Assembly: GCA_020852515.1 (NCBI GenBank) | Contig: JADZAS010000015.1 | Coordinates: 413,819 to 477,818 of the forward strand | Direction: 5' to 3' | DNA length: 64,000 nt | From: Phycisphaerales bacterium | GTDB lineage: Bacteria; Planctomycetota; Phycisphaerae; Phycisphaerales; UBA5793 | Shown here: piece after piece, positions 41,100 through 52,159 of the stretch | Position numbering within the stretch: the first letter of the stretch is position 1 | Layout of the letters: each line of letters starts with the position of its first letter | Notes under the pieces: generated by a model | What the model was told of the DNA's origin: nothing | What the model saw: only the letters and a program-made list of their open reading frames with translations | The model's database searches: none | Position numbers and translations under genes: made by a program

Positions 41100-43553
41100 A
41101 TGAAGGCACAAACGACCGTGGGGCGGTTCGTAACGGCGATCATTGCGCTCGGTTTCCTCGCTGTGCTTTCAGCCAACGGCGCCGATGGTCATGGCGCCGC
41201 ACAAACCGCCAGCCTCAACCTTCGCGGCGTCTACTTCGTGCCCAACCACGGCCAGTGGAGTGACAGCGATGTTCTCTACGGTCTGCGCAGCAGAGGCCTG
41301 GATGTCGCCTTCCGCGAATCAGCGCTCACAATGCACCTCGCGCGGCAAGTAGGCGAATCTGCGCCCACAAGCCGGGGCAAAGGCTCCGCGCCGCCCCGGA
41401 TCGACGACGTGAGAGGCGACAGCTCCACCTCTGACGCGCACGAAATCCGGGGCGACGAAGACTCTGCCCCGGCGTGGGAACAGCTCACCCTCACCATCAC
41501 CTTCCCCGGCTCGAACAACGTGCAGCCCATCGGCGCGCAGCCGCAGAGTGCAAAGTTCAACTACTTCGTCGGCGGGCAAGGTCGCAACACGGCCGCCAAC
41601 GTGCCATCCTTTGGCGCCGTCATCTACGAAAACCTCTACGACGGCGTTGACCTCCACGTGATGGGCAGCGACGACGGCGTGCTCAAGTACGAGTTCCACT
41701 GTGCCCCCGGCGCTGACTACGGACAAATTCGCATCCACTACGACGGCATCGAGTCGCTGTGCATCGATGACTCAGGCAACCTGGTCATCGAAACCGACAT
41801 GGGAACCCTTCGTGATGATGCGCCGATCGTCTGGCAGAGCTCCGCGGGCGCTCGCACCGAGCTCCCCGCGCACTTCGCGTTGCTCGACAATCACTCCTAT
41901 CACATCGCCGTCGGCGGCAGAGTCGACCCGCACCGGCCGCTCATCATCGATCCGCAGATCGAATGGTCAATCTACCTGGGCGGCGTCGGCACCGATTACT
42001 CGCAAGGCCTCGCGGTCGATGCGCAGGGCAACGCCTACCAGACTGGATGGACGAACTCGACTGACTTCGAAGGAGCCGACAATACGTACCTCGGCGGCAA
42101 CTGGGATACCTACATCACCAAGGTGAATTCAGGCGGCGATCTGGAGTGGATGACGTACATCGGTGGAACCGGAGCCGAGTTCGGCTACGGCATCGCGACC
42201 GATCCGACCGGCAACATCCTCGCCGTCGGCGTCACCAATTCGACCGACTTCGCCGGCCGCATCAACGAGCCGTTCGGTTTCTACGACGCGTTCGTCTTCA
42301 AAGTGAGTCCAGACGGCGTGCTTCAGTGGATGCGGTACCTCGGCGGGGCGGGCGATGAGCAGGCCGACGGCGTCGCCGTCGACGCGCTCGGCAACGTCCT
42401 CATCACCGGCGAGACCAATTCGACTGCGTTCGATGGCCGCGATAACTCGTTCCATGGCGGCGAGTCCGATGCCTTCCTCGTCGAGGTCGCGCCGCTGGGA
42501 TCGCTCACGCGCATGCTCTACTTCGGCGGAAGCGATCGCGACGGCGGCCTCGGCGTGGCCCTGGATCACGACGATCATCTGCTGCTCACGGGGCTGACCG
42601 CATCGAGCGACTTCCCAGGCCGCAACAACACCAGTCACCCGGGGCTCGACGTCTATGTCATCCGCGCCAGCCGCACCGGCCAGACCGAGTGGATGACGTA
42701 CCTCGGCGGTACGAACAACGACACCGGCTACGCGCTCGTCGCCGGCGAAGACGGCTCGCTCTTCGTCTCGGCGATGACCGAGTCCGATGACTTCGAAGGC
42801 GCCAGCAATCCCTACTATGGCGGCGAACGCGATGCGCTCACCATCAAACTCAGCCCGCAGGGCGCTTTCCGGTGGGCCCTGCATGTCGGCGGAACCGGAC
42901 GCGAGCGCGGCCGCGGCATCGTGCTTGATCGCGAAGGCGGCATCTACATGACCGGCGGCACCACCTCGCTCGACTACTCCGGCGCCATCAACGCCCACCA
43001 CGGCGGCGAGTACGACGCGTGGATCACCCGCGTCACCCCCCAGGGAACGCTCGACTGGATGATGTACGTCGGCGGAAGCGGCGACGACTGGGGACGCGGC
43101 CTCGTCCTCTTCGACTCCACGCACCTCGTACTCGGCGGCATCACCACGTCGCCCGATCTCGAGGCGCGAAAGAACGCGTTCCACGGCGAACTCGTGCGCG
43201 ACTCGTTCGTCGCCGCCATTCGACTCGAGCGCCACCCGATTCTGACCGTCGATGCGACCTGCCCGTCGGGTGGCCCGATTCACATCTCCTGGATCGACGC
43301 CACGCCCGGTCAGCAGGTCGCGCTCATCTTCGCCGCCGAAACCGGCGCCTTCCGCGTGCCGCAGGGCAATCCGTGCGCCGGAACCGAACTCGGCCTCGGC
43401 GCCAGTCGCATTCGACTCGCCTGGCGCGGCGGCGCCGGACCCGATGGTTCGCGCACACTCGACGCCAATACCGGTCCCGAAGCGTGCGGCGGCTATCTCC
43501 AGTTGCTCGATCTGGACAGCTGCGCCACGAGCAACGTCGCCCAACTGAACTGA
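41100..43553 (+). CDS. Secreted SBBP-repeat seven-bladed propeller protein, paralogue 1
   Basis: An 817-residue exported protein. GGGGAG six bases upstream supports ATG 41100. After a signal peptide (to about 28) comes the N-terminal domain usual before SBBP repeats (about 40-280, FVPNHGQWSDSDVLYG, FNYFVGGQ, YENLYDGVDLHV). Seven repeats follow, each opening like W-M-x-Y-L/F/I-G-G (about 283-700), predicting a seven-bladed propeller. The last 105 residues are the Cys-containing exoprotein domain (CPSGGPIHISW, CAGTELGLGASRIRL, CGGYLQLLDLDSC), ending TSNVAQLN. The N-terminal domain contains a Gly/Asp/Ser-rich insert encoded by two perfect hairpins at 41372-41472. First of three tandem paralogues. 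Confidence 0.88.
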   Translation: MKAQTTVGRFVTAIIALGFLAVLSANGADGHGAAQTASLNLRGVYFVPNHGQWSDSDVLYGLRSRGLDVAFRESALTMHLARQVGESAPTSRGKGSAPPRIDDVRGDSSTSDAHEIRGDEDSAPAWEQLTLTITFPGSNNVQPIGAQPQSAKFNYFVGGQGRNTAANVPSFGAVIYENLYDGVDLHVMGSDDGVLKYEFHCAPGADYGQIRIHYDGIESLCIDDSGNLVIETDMGTLRDDAPIVWQSSAGARTELPAHFALLDNHSYHIAVGGRVDPHRPLIIDPQIEWSIYLGGVGTDYSQGLAVDAQGNAYQTGWTNSTDFEGADNTYLGGNWDTYITKVNSGGDLEWMTYIGGTGAEFGYGIATDPTGNILAVGVTNSTDFAGRINEPFGFYDAFVFKVSPDGVLQWMRYLGGAGDEQADGVAVDALGNVLITGETNSTAFDGRDNSFHGGESDAFLVEVAPLGSLTRMLYFGGSDRDGGLGVALDHDDHLLLTGLTASSDFPGRNNTSHPGLDVYVIRASRTGQTEWMTYLGGTNNDTGYALVAGEDGSLFVSAMTESDDFEGASNPYYGGERDALTIKLSPQGAFRWALHVGGTGRERGRGIVLDREGGIYMTGGTTSLDYSGAINAHHGGEYDAWITRVTPQGTLDWMMYVGGSGDDWGRGLVLFDSTHLVLGGITTSPDLEARKNAFHGELVRDSFVAAIRLERHPILTVDATCPSGGPIHISWIDATPGQQVALIFAAETGAFRVPQGNPCAGTELGLGASRIRLAWRGGAGPDGSRTLDANTGPEACGGYLQLLDLDSCATSNVAQLN
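41372..41472. repeat. In-frame twin-hairpin insert, copy 1
   Basis: Two inverted repeats, each CCGGGGC...GCCCCGG (41372-41399 and 41447-41472), flank a conserved GATCGACGACGTGAGAGGCG core. The same module sits at the equivalent position in the next two paralogues. Confidence 0.8.
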
Positions 43554-43593
43554 CACCCACATGCGGCGCCACACCGCAGAAAGGAAGTGGTTC

Positions 43594-46050
43594 ATGCACA
43601 GCCGACCACTCAATGCCATCACCTTACTGGTGCTCGGGTTCGCACTTGGCGCGCCCGGTTTCGCCCTCGCTGCTCCAGTCGAGACGACCGCCGACAACGC
43701 CACCGAGATCGCCATGTTCGGCCTCCGCCGCCCGCACTTCGTTTCAAACGCAGGGCAATGGAGCGACGCGTCAATCCACTACGGCCTGCAGGCGCCCGGG
43801 CTGGATCTCGCGTTCCGCAATTCCGCGATCACAATGCACCTCGCGCGCCAGGTGGGCAATGAAGCGAACGCAAGCCGGGGCAAAGGCCCCGCGCCGCCCC
43901 GGATCGACGACGTGAGAGGCGACAGTTCCACCTTTGACGCGCACCAAACCCGGGGCGACGAAGACTCTGCCCCGGCTTGGGAGCAACTCACGCTCACCGT
44001 CACCTTCCCCGGCAGCAATCCCGTGCAGCCCATCGGCGCGCAGCCGCAGAATGCGAAGTTCAACTACTTCGTCGGCGGGCAAGGCCGCAGCGTGGCCACC
44101 GATGTGCCATCCTTCGGCGCGATCTTCTACGACAACCTCTACGACGGCATCGACCTGCATGTCACTGGAGGCAAGGCAGGCGGACTGAAATACGAGTTCC
44201 ACTGCGCGCCTGGCGCCGATTACGCGCAGATCCGCATCCACTACGACGGCATCGAGATGCTCGCCATCGACGATGCCGGCGATCTGCGCATCGAAACAGC
44301 CATGGGATCGATGCGCGACGCCGCTCCCGTTGCATGGCAGACTTCCCCGGCCGAACCGCTCGCCACCGGATTCACACAAATCGACGCCCGGACCTATGCG
44401 TTTGAAGTGCGCGATGAGGTCGATCCCGCGCAGCCGCTCATCATCGATCCCGAAATCGAGTGGATGATCTACCTCGGCGGCAGCGACGCCGACGTCGCGC
44501 TGCAGGTCGTCATCGATCCGCAGGGCAATTCGCTCGTCTCCGGCAACTCCGCCTCGACCGACTTCGACGGCCGCATGAATTCCAACTCCGGCGGCGACTG
44601 GGATTCCACGGCGCTCAAGGTCAGCCCGACCGGCGAACTCCTCTGGATGACCTACCTCGGCGGCAGCGGCGACGATCGCGGCCGCGGCATCACCGTCGAT
44701 CCGCAGGGTCGCATCTTCGTTTCCGGTCTTACATCGTCTCTCGACTTTGCCGGCCGCGTCAATTCCTATATCGGCGGCGATTACGACACCTACATGCTCG
44801 AACTCGACTCCGCCGGCCAACTGCAATGGATGAAGTACTTCGGCGGCACGGGCGACGATCGCGGCCGCGTCGTCACCCTCACCGGCCAGGGCGCCGCGAT
44901 GATCACCGGCGAAACATCTTCCACCGATTTCATTGGCCGCATTAACGACTACCACGGCGGCGAATGGGACGCCTTCGTCCTCAAGGTCGATCTCGCCGGG
45001 CAGGTGCAGTGGGTGAGTTACTTTGGCGGCAGCGACGCCGACCTCGGCTACACCATGGGGATCGACGCGGCCAACGACGTCTTCCTCTGTGGCTACACGT
45101 GGTCGCCCGATTTCACCGGGCGCAACAACACCCACCATGGCAACTGCGATTCATTCGTCCTCAAGTACAAGCCGACCGGCACGCTCGTCTGGATGACCTA
45201 TTGCGGCGGCACCGCTGATGACGAATCTTGGTCGCTCGCCGTCGATCAACGCGGCGACGTCGTTGTCGCCGGCCGATCCGCTTCCACGGACTTCGCCGGG
45301 CGCGGCAACGAGTACCAGGGCGGCCCATCCTGCGTCGCCGTGCTCAAGATCAACGCCGCCGGCTTGCTGCAGTGGATGTCCTACTTCGGCGGAACCGGCG
45401 AAGACGGCGCGCGCAACGTCGTCCTCGACCCGCGCGGCCACGCGCTCGTCACCGGACACTCCGACTCGCCCGACTTTGAAGGCGCCATCAACCCGCCTGC
45501 CGGCGGCACCAACGATGGATACCTCCTGCGAGTCGATCCCTGGGGCGACCTCGCATGGATGATGTACCTTGGCGGCAGCAACCTCGACTTTGAGTTTGGC
45601 ATCGTTATGGACGGCGAGGACCATGTCATGGTCGGAGGTCGTTCGACATCGAGTGACTTTGTCGGCCGTCTCAACAATCACTACGGCGGCCTCGACGCCA
45701 CGCTCACCAGAGTCCGCCTCGATCGCGATGATCCGCACCTGGCCGTTCTCGCGACATGCCCCAGCGGTGGATCAATCAGCGTCACCTGGGCCGACGCTTC
45801 GCCGCGCGGCACGGTCGCACTGCTCTTTGCGCGCGACATGGGTGCGTTCGTCATCCCGTCGCAATATCCCTGCGCCGGCACGACACTCGGCTTAGGCGTC
45901 AATCAGATTCAGATCGCCTTTCAGGGCGACGCCGGCGTCGACGGCTCGCGCCGCGTCGGCGCCTCGACCGGCCCCAGCGCCTGCGGCGGCTACTTCCAAC
46001 TCCTCGACCTCACCACCTGCGCGACCAGCAACGTCGTGCGGATTGAATAG
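43594..46050 (+). CDS. Secreted SBBP-repeat seven-bladed propeller protein, paralogue 2
   Basis: An 818-residue exported protein. AAAGGAAG upstream favours ATG 43594 over the ATG at 43561. It has the same architecture as its neighbours: signal peptide (LLVLGFALGAPGFALA), N-terminal domain (FVSNAGQWSDASIHYG), seven WM-Y-GG repeats (IEWMIYLGG through LAWMMYLGG) and the C-terminal domain (CPSGGSISVTW, CAGTTLGLG, ACGGYFQLLDLTTC), ending TSNVVRIE. The twin-hairpin insert is at 43875-43975. It lies 40 bases after paralogue 1, so an operon is likely. Probably a surface or matrix protein; ligand unknown. Confidence 0.88.
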   Translation: MHSRPLNAITLLVLGFALGAPGFALAAPVETTADNATEIAMFGLRRPHFVSNAGQWSDASIHYGLQAPGLDLAFRNSAITMHLARQVGNEANASRGKGPAPPRIDDVRGDSSTFDAHQTRGDEDSAPAWEQLTLTVTFPGSNPVQPIGAQPQNAKFNYFVGGQGRSVATDVPSFGAIFYDNLYDGIDLHVTGGKAGGLKYEFHCAPGADYAQIRIHYDGIEMLAIDDAGDLRIETAMGSMRDAAPVAWQTSPAEPLATGFTQIDARTYAFEVRDEVDPAQPLIIDPEIEWMIYLGGSDADVALQVVIDPQGNSLVSGNSASTDFDGRMNSNSGGDWDSTALKVSPTGELLWMTYLGGSGDDRGRGITVDPQGRIFVSGLTSSLDFAGRVNSYIGGDYDTYMLELDSAGQLQWMKYFGGTGDDRGRVVTLTGQGAAMITGETSSTDFIGRINDYHGGEWDAFVLKVDLAGQVQWVSYFGGSDADLGYTMGIDAANDVFLCGYTWSPDFTGRNNTHHGNCDSFVLKYKPTGTLVWMTYCGGTADDESWSLAVDQRGDVVVAGRSASTDFAGRGNEYQGGPSCVAVLKINAAGLLQWMSYFGGTGEDGARNVVLDPRGHALVTGHSDSPDFEGAINPPAGGTNDGYLLRVDPWGDLAWMMYLGGSNLDFEFGIVMDGEDHVMVGGRSTSSDFVGRLNNHYGGLDATLTRVRLDRDDPHLAVLATCPSGGSISVTWADASPRGTVALLFARDMGAFVIPSQYPCAGTTLGLGVNQIQIAFQGDAGVDGSRRVGASTGPSACGGYFQLLDLTTCATSNVVRIE
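43875..43975. repeat. In-frame twin-hairpin insert, copy 2
   Basis: CCGGGGC...GCCCCGG pairs at 43875-43902 and 43950-43975 with the same core as copy 1. Differences are few and leave the hairpin arms intact. Confidence 0.8.
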
Positions 46051-46064
46051 ACGAGAGGATCACC

Positions 46065-48491
46065 ATGCGACATCTCTTCAGCCACCTCCTGCTGCTCGCC
46101 GTCGCCGCGCACGCATTCGCGGGTATCGAACCGCCGCGAGCCTCGACGGAAACGATCAATCTCGGCCTTCGCGGCGTGTACTTCGTGCCCAACGAAGGAC
46201 AATGGAGCGATCGCGAGGTCATCTACGGCCTGCGCAGTCGCGGCCTCAATGTCGCCTTCCGCGAATCATCGCTCACAATGCACCTCGCGCGGCAGGTGGG
46301 CAATGAAGCAAGCGCAAGCCGGGGCAAAGGCTCCGCGCCGCCCCGGATCGACGACGTGAGAGGCGACAGCTCCTCCTTTGACGCGCACGAGTCCCGGGGC
46401 GACGAAGCCTCTGCCCCGGCGTGGGAACAGCTCACCCTCACCGTCACCTTCCCCGGCTCGAACAACGTGCAGCCCATCGGCGCGCAGCCGCAGAGCGCGA
46501 AGTTCAACTACTTCGTCGGCGGGCAAGGTCGCAACACAGCCGCCAACGTGCCATCCTTCGGCGCCGTCATCTACGAAAACCTCTACGACGGCATCGACCT
46601 GCACGTGATGGGCAGCGCCGACGGCGTCCTCAAGTACGAGTTCCACTGCGCCCCCGGCGCTGACCACAACCAGATCCGCATCCACTACGACGGCATCGAT
46701 TCGCTCTGCATCGATGACGCCGGCGATCTGCGCATCAGCACACCCAAGGGCGCGATGAGTGATACGGCGCCGGTGGCTTGGCAGTCCACAGGACCTCGCG
46801 CCATGATTCCTGCTCGCTTTGAATTGATCGATGATCAAACGTACGGCGTTGCGCTGCTGGGCAGGGTCGATGCCAAGCACGCACTTGTCATCGACCCCAA
46901 GGTGCGGTGGATGCGCTATCTCGGCGGAGACAGTGATGACCGAGGGTGGGGTCTGGTTGTTGACGCTCAAGGGGGGATCTACGTGGTGGGCGAAACGCCG
47001 TCAGATGACTTTGAGGGCGCCCGCAACGAATGGATGGGAAACACCGATGCGTACGTATTGAAATTGAGTGGAACGGGCGAACTGCGCTGGATGACGTATC
47101 TCGGAGGGAGTGGTGTCGATCGGGGCTATGGCATGGTGACGAATCACCGCGGCGGCGTGTTTGTGACAGGCGAAACCTCGTCGAGCGACTTTCAGGGACG
47201 CCGAAACGCCCTGCGCGGCGGAACAAGCGATGCGTTTCTGCTCAGTGTCAGTTCGTCCGGAGCGCTTCAAGGCATGCGCTACCTGGGAGGAAATGGTCGC
47301 GATGTCGGATATGCCCTCGCCACCGATAGCGGCGGCGGCGCGTTCGTCAGCGGCCTCACGAGCTCGGCCGACTTTGATGGGCGGAACAACGAGCTGCACG
47401 GACGCGAGGACGCTTTCGTTGCCAGACTGGGGGAGAGCGGAGCGATTGCCTGGGCCACCTATCTCGGAGGCATCGCAAATGACGTGAGTCAGTGCATTGT
47501 GGTTGATTCCGGCGGCAACACCATGCTGGCGGGTGAAACGTCATCAGACGACTTCGAACTGCGGACAAATGAGTATCATCCGGGATCACCCGACGCGTTC
47601 ATCGCAAGAGTCGATCCGTTCGGCGAAGCGCAATGGGCGACCTATCTCGGCGGTAGCGACTACGAGCACTACACGGCCATCGCGCTCGACAGCACGGGTA
47701 ATGCGTTCGTGACTGGCGGTACGGCTTCAACGGACTTTCCAGATGTAAACAACAGTTCTCATGGAACCTACGACGCCTTCCTGGTGAAGGTGAACAGTGC
47801 AGGGTCGATCCTCTGGTCAACCATGCTCGGGGGTAGCGGCGTAGATATGGGCCGCGCGTTGGCCATCGATGGCGACGGCGATCTGTACGTCGCCGGTGAA
47901 ACTGGATCATGGGACTTTGAGGGACAAAACAACTCGATTCATGGCGGCGTTCGAGATGCGTTCGTGACGAAGTTAAGTCCCTTCGGCGTGACTCAGGCAA
48001 TGGCCTTCCTGGGCGGCAACGCCAGGGACATCGCGACCACAATCGCAGTGGACCAGCAAGGTCAGGCCATCGTTGGCGGAACCACCATCTCCGACGACGT
48101 TGAAGGACGCGGCAATTCGATCCACAATCCGGACCATGACGATGCGTTCGTGCTTAAGATCCGTGTAACCGGACCGCTGCTCGGTGTTGAGTCCTCATGT
48201 CCGTTGGGTGGCCCCATCGAGGTTTCGTGGCACAACGCCACCGCGGGCGCTCCTGTGGCGCTGGTGCACTCGGCCGATGCGGTGATTTTTCGCATACCGG
48301 ACGGGTACCCCTGTGCCGGCCAGTTACTGAACATCGGCGCAAACTCCCGTCACATCGTCTACCTCGGTAGATCGGGACACCAAGGGACCAACATCATCAT
48401 GGGCACGGCCGGGCCCCAGCTCTGCGGAAACTACCTGCAGTTATTCGAGCGAACAACCTGCGACAAGAGCAACGTCGTGCGGATCGAGTAG
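46065..48491 (+). CDS. Secreted SBBP-repeat seven-bladed propeller protein, paralogue 3
   Basis: An 808-residue exported protein. AGAGGAT precedes ATG 46065, 14 bases after the stop of paralogue 2. Signal peptide (LLLLAVAAHAFA), N-terminal domain (FVPNEGQWSDREVIYG), seven repeats (VRWMRYLGG through TQAMAFLGG) and the C-terminal domain (CPLGGPIEVSW, CAGQLLNIGANSRHI, CGNYLQLFERTTC), ending KSNVVRIE. Base composition from about 46800 on is less GC-biased than in the siblings, and its propeller is the most diverged, while the N-terminal third stays very close to paralogue 1. This suggests recombination of the front part. Confidence 0.88.
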   Translation: MRHLFSHLLLLAVAAHAFAGIEPPRASTETINLGLRGVYFVPNEGQWSDREVIYGLRSRGLNVAFRESSLTMHLARQVGNEASASRGKGSAPPRIDDVRGDSSSFDAHESRGDEASAPAWEQLTLTVTFPGSNNVQPIGAQPQSAKFNYFVGGQGRNTAANVPSFGAVIYENLYDGIDLHVMGSADGVLKYEFHCAPGADHNQIRIHYDGIDSLCIDDAGDLRISTPKGAMSDTAPVAWQSTGPRAMIPARFELIDDQTYGVALLGRVDAKHALVIDPKVRWMRYLGGDSDDRGWGLVVDAQGGIYVVGETPSDDFEGARNEWMGNTDAYVLKLSGTGELRWMTYLGGSGVDRGYGMVTNHRGGVFVTGETSSSDFQGRRNALRGGTSDAFLLSVSSSGALQGMRYLGGNGRDVGYALATDSGGGAFVSGLTSSADFDGRNNELHGREDAFVARLGESGAIAWATYLGGIANDVSQCIVVDSGGNTMLAGETSSDDFELRTNEYHPGSPDAFIARVDPFGEAQWATYLGGSDYEHYTAIALDSTGNAFVTGGTASTDFPDVNNSSHGTYDAFLVKVNSAGSILWSTMLGGSGVDMGRALAIDGDGDLYVAGETGSWDFEGQNNSIHGGVRDAFVTKLSPFGVTQAMAFLGGNARDIATTIAVDQQGQAIVGGTTISDDVEGRGNSIHNPDHDDAFVLKIRVTGPLLGVESSCPLGGPIEVSWHNATAGAPVALVHSADAVIFRIPDGYPCAGQLLNIGANSRHIVYLGRSGHQGTNIIMGTAGPQLCGNYLQLFERTTCDKSNVVRIE
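46319..46419. repeat. In-frame twin-hairpin insert, copy 3
   Basis: CCGGGGC...GCCCCGG pairs at 46319-46346 and 46394-46419, with the same spacing and core as the other two copies. Confidence 0.8.
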
Positions 48492-48511
48492 GTCAGGGGG
48501 GCAGCGGCGCT

Positions 48512-49459
<948 letters not shown>

Positions 49460-49503
49460 CGAGGCGGGTGCTCCAGGGAAACGCGGGTGCGGCAGACCTC
49501 AAG

Positions 49504-51969
49504 TTACGGCTGCGTCTCGACCGAGCCGGATGGCGCAGGCTCGTGCTCGACCGGCAGCGGATAGATCCAGCGCACCATCGTCAGGCTCTTTTCGTCCGCA
49601 CGCGTCAGCCGGTTTCCTTCAATACGCAGCGGATACGGAATCGGGCTCCCGTCGAGAAACCCGGTGATAATAATGCACGGCCGCACGAGCCACGCGCTCA
49701 GATCAACCTCGCGCGCCAGCGTCCGCAGGAACTGCGGCTGGGCCGACTGCGGCGGATTGGCCCACTCCGGCGGATTCAGGCTGTCAAAGAAAGTCAGCGC
49801 CTCGAGCGACTGCGCGATCTCCCTGCCGCTGAAATACGTGCGGTAGTCCATGTGCGGCCGCATCGCGTCCTCGCCGAGAGCCTTGAAGTACCCGCTGTTG
49901 GCGTGCGTCACCAGGTCGCGCATCTGCATCTTGCCCTGCGAGACCACCGCAAAGTCCAGCGGCACGTTCGGCCCCCACGTCGGCTGCGACAGCTTCCACG
50001 CATAAATCTTCAGCCGCGTCGCGCCGCTCGCCCGCCCGTCGGGCCGGGGGTTGTGCGATGCATATTCATTGGACGCAAAGTACACCGTCACATCCCGCAG
50101 CGCGCCGGGCAACTGGTGCGTCACCACACCCTCGGGCGAGCCCGCCGCGTTGATGCGCGGCCGCTCGGCGTCCGACGCGAAATTCGGCATGCGCCACTCA
50201 TCGGCCACAGGATGCAGCGACGAAACATAGAGCGTCTTGCTCGTGCTCCGCGCCGGCGCGCGAAAATGGCTCTGGTCCGAAGAGTCCACCAGGTACCGCC
50301 GCACATCCGGAAAGCCCTGGACCTTCTCATTCGGCGCCGACAGCGACGTCACATAGTTATATTCCCGCTCGCCCGCCGCCTCGTCCGCCGACGGCCGCAC
50401 ATCCACCAGCCGATCGCCGTAGCCGTTCAGCGCCACGGTCACATAGCTCGTCGAGCGCTGCATCCCCGCGTCCGCCACGTGGTCGAGAAACGTCACGTGC
50501 ACCGGCAATATATCATTGGACCGCAGCGCCGAAGCCCCCATCCAGCTGATGAACGTGAACACCGCCGCGATCCCCAGAAACGCCGGCCAGTTGTACCGCG
50601 ACCACTGCCGGTACTTCAGCAGCGTAAACGCCAGCGGCCCCGACACGCCCCAATAGACAATAAACAACACCAGCGCCAGCAGCAGCCCCTTGCCCGCCGC
50701 CGCCGACAGCCGCGTCATCTGCGGGATCACATCGCTCAGCCGCGCCGCGTTCCGCGCCCGTCCCGCCGTGTTGGGCGTCGTCGACACCACTTTGTTAAAT
50801 TCAGTCGAGTTCGGCGTGTCCTGCCGCCGCCCAAGGATCGCGTTCCAGAACACCTCCGCCTGCGGCAGGTCCAGCCCCGGCCGGTTCAGCACCAGGTCCG
50901 CCACCGGAATCCCCACCAGCGTCACCCGCCCATACCCGATCGCCCGCTGCACCACCACCGCCCGCCGCACGCGCCCGCCGCTCCCATCCGGCAGGTCCAC
51001 CTCCATCAGCGGGATCGTGCTCCCCGCCGACCACGACGGCCCCACCGGCTCAAACGCATGCACATTGAAAATCGGATACCGCGGCTCGCGATCCTCCGGC
51101 TCCACCTTGTCCATCCGCCCAAGGTGCCGCAGCAGCCCGCCGCTGCTTTCGTTGTCGCGCAGTTCAATCCCCTCAAAACGCTGCACCACCACCTCGGGCG
51201 CCACCGGGTCCAGCCGCGAACTCTTCCACGAATCGCCCACCTGCGGCAGCACGATCACAAAATGCCCGCCGCGCTCGATCCAATCCTCAATCGCCTGCGC
51301 CTGGTCCATGCCCAGCTGCCCCGGCTCGCCCTGCGTCCACACCAGCACATCCAGCAGCGCCAGGCCCATCCAACGGTCCGGCAGGCTCTCCACCGTCAGG
51401 TTGCTCAGCACCTCCGTCGCCTCGTGCGCCCAGGGCGGCGTATCGCGGAACTGACCCGCCACCACATAATCCGTCACGTTCGCCGGCCGCGTTCCCACCA
51501 CGCCGATGAAACTATGATCCTCGCCGCGCGGCTGCGTGTTCGCCGTCGCGCGCGACGCCGCCAGTTGCGCCCCGCGCCGATCATTCTCATACTCATACAC
51601 GATCACATCCCAGATCGTCGACGCATTCGCCCCGAACCGCACCGGCACATACAGCCACACCGGGTTCCGTCCCGGGTTCAGCGCCACCACCTGGCTGATC
51701 TCCGCAATGTCCCCGTCGCCGTCGCGCTGCTCCCACACCACCAGCGCCGGCTGCAGCGGCTTGTTGCCCGCATACGTCAGCGTCAAATGCACCGGCGTCA
51801 CCAGCCCCGGCCGCCATTGCCCGCCAAGCCCAAACGCATCCACCCCGATCGTCACCGTCGCGTCCGGCCCCTGCGCCCGCGCCGCGCCCGGCAGCAGCGC
51901 CGCCGCCAGCAGCGACATCACGCCAATCAGCATCGCCGCAAGTCGAGTTGCATCAATGCGCGGTCGCAT
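49504..51969 (-). CDS. Large membrane protein with extracytoplasmic domains, ABC-linked
   Basis: An 821-residue protein with signal peptide (LIGVMSLLAAALLPGAARA) and a beta-rich segment (about 35-150). A glutamine-amidotransferase-like alpha/beta region (about 155-330) includes LLDVLVWTQGEPGQLG and IEDWIERGGHFVIVLP. Two central membrane helices (about 430-450 and 465-490) and a second extracytoplasmic part (500-821) follow. This resembles GldG/auxiliary proteins that accompany GldA-type ATPases, and it lies 44 bases upstream of the ATPase gene. The transported substrate is unknown. Confidence 0.78.
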   Translation of the reverse strand: MRPRIDATRLAAMLIGVMSLLAAALLPGAARAQGPDATVTIGVDAFGLGGQWRPGLVTPVHLTLTYAGNKPLQPALVVWEQRDGDGDIAEISQVVALNPGRNPVWLYVPVRFGANASTIWDVIVYEYENDRRGAQLAASRATANTQPRGEDHSFIGVVGTRPANVTDYVVAGQFRDTPPWAHEATEVLSNLTVESLPDRWMGLALLDVLVWTQGEPGQLGMDQAQAIEDWIERGGHFVIVLPQVGDSWKSSRLDPVAPEVVVQRFEGIELRDNESSGGLLRHLGRMDKVEPEDREPRYPIFNVHAFEPVGPSWSAGSTIPLMEVDLPDGSGGRVRRAVVVQRAIGYGRVTLVGIPVADLVLNRPGLDLPQAEVFWNAILGRRQDTPNSTEFNKVVSTTPNTAGRARNAARLSDVIPQMTRLSAAAGKGLLLALVLFIVYWGVSGPLAFTLLKYRQWSRYNWPAFLGIAAVFTFISWMGASALRSNDILPVHVTFLDHVADAGMQRSTSYVTVALNGYGDRLVDVRPSADEAAGEREYNYVTSLSAPNEKVQGFPDVRRYLVDSSDQSHFRAPARSTSKTLYVSSLHPVADEWRMPNFASDAERPRINAAGSPEGVVTHQLPGALRDVTVYFASNEYASHNPRPDGRASGATRLKIYAWKLSQPTWGPNVPLDFAVVSQGKMQMRDLVTHANSGYFKALGEDAMRPHMDYRTYFSGREIAQSLEALTFFDSLNPPEWANPPQSAQPQFLRTLAREVDLSAWLVRPCIIITGFLDGSPIPYPLRIEGNRLTRADEKSLTMVRWIYPLPVEHEPAPSGSVETQP

Positions 51970-52159
51970 ACTCCTCCAGACGCCTCACCCTCAGCAAAGC
52001 GTCCTATTCTACGGCCGCCGCCGCGCATAACTCCCAACTCCCCGCACCAACGCCCCGTCCCAGGCCCCATCCCACAGCCCCGGCACTCCGTGCCGGCGAC
52101 CCTCGCCTCCTCTCCCCTCTCGCCTCTCTACTATCTCGGCACCCCGCCGAGGATCCCCC
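51970..52159. other. Short spacer between divergent genes
   Basis: A C-rich low-complexity stretch (reiterated CCC/CTC words, about 52030-52150) with no gene or clear promoter that I can name. Confidence 0.5.
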
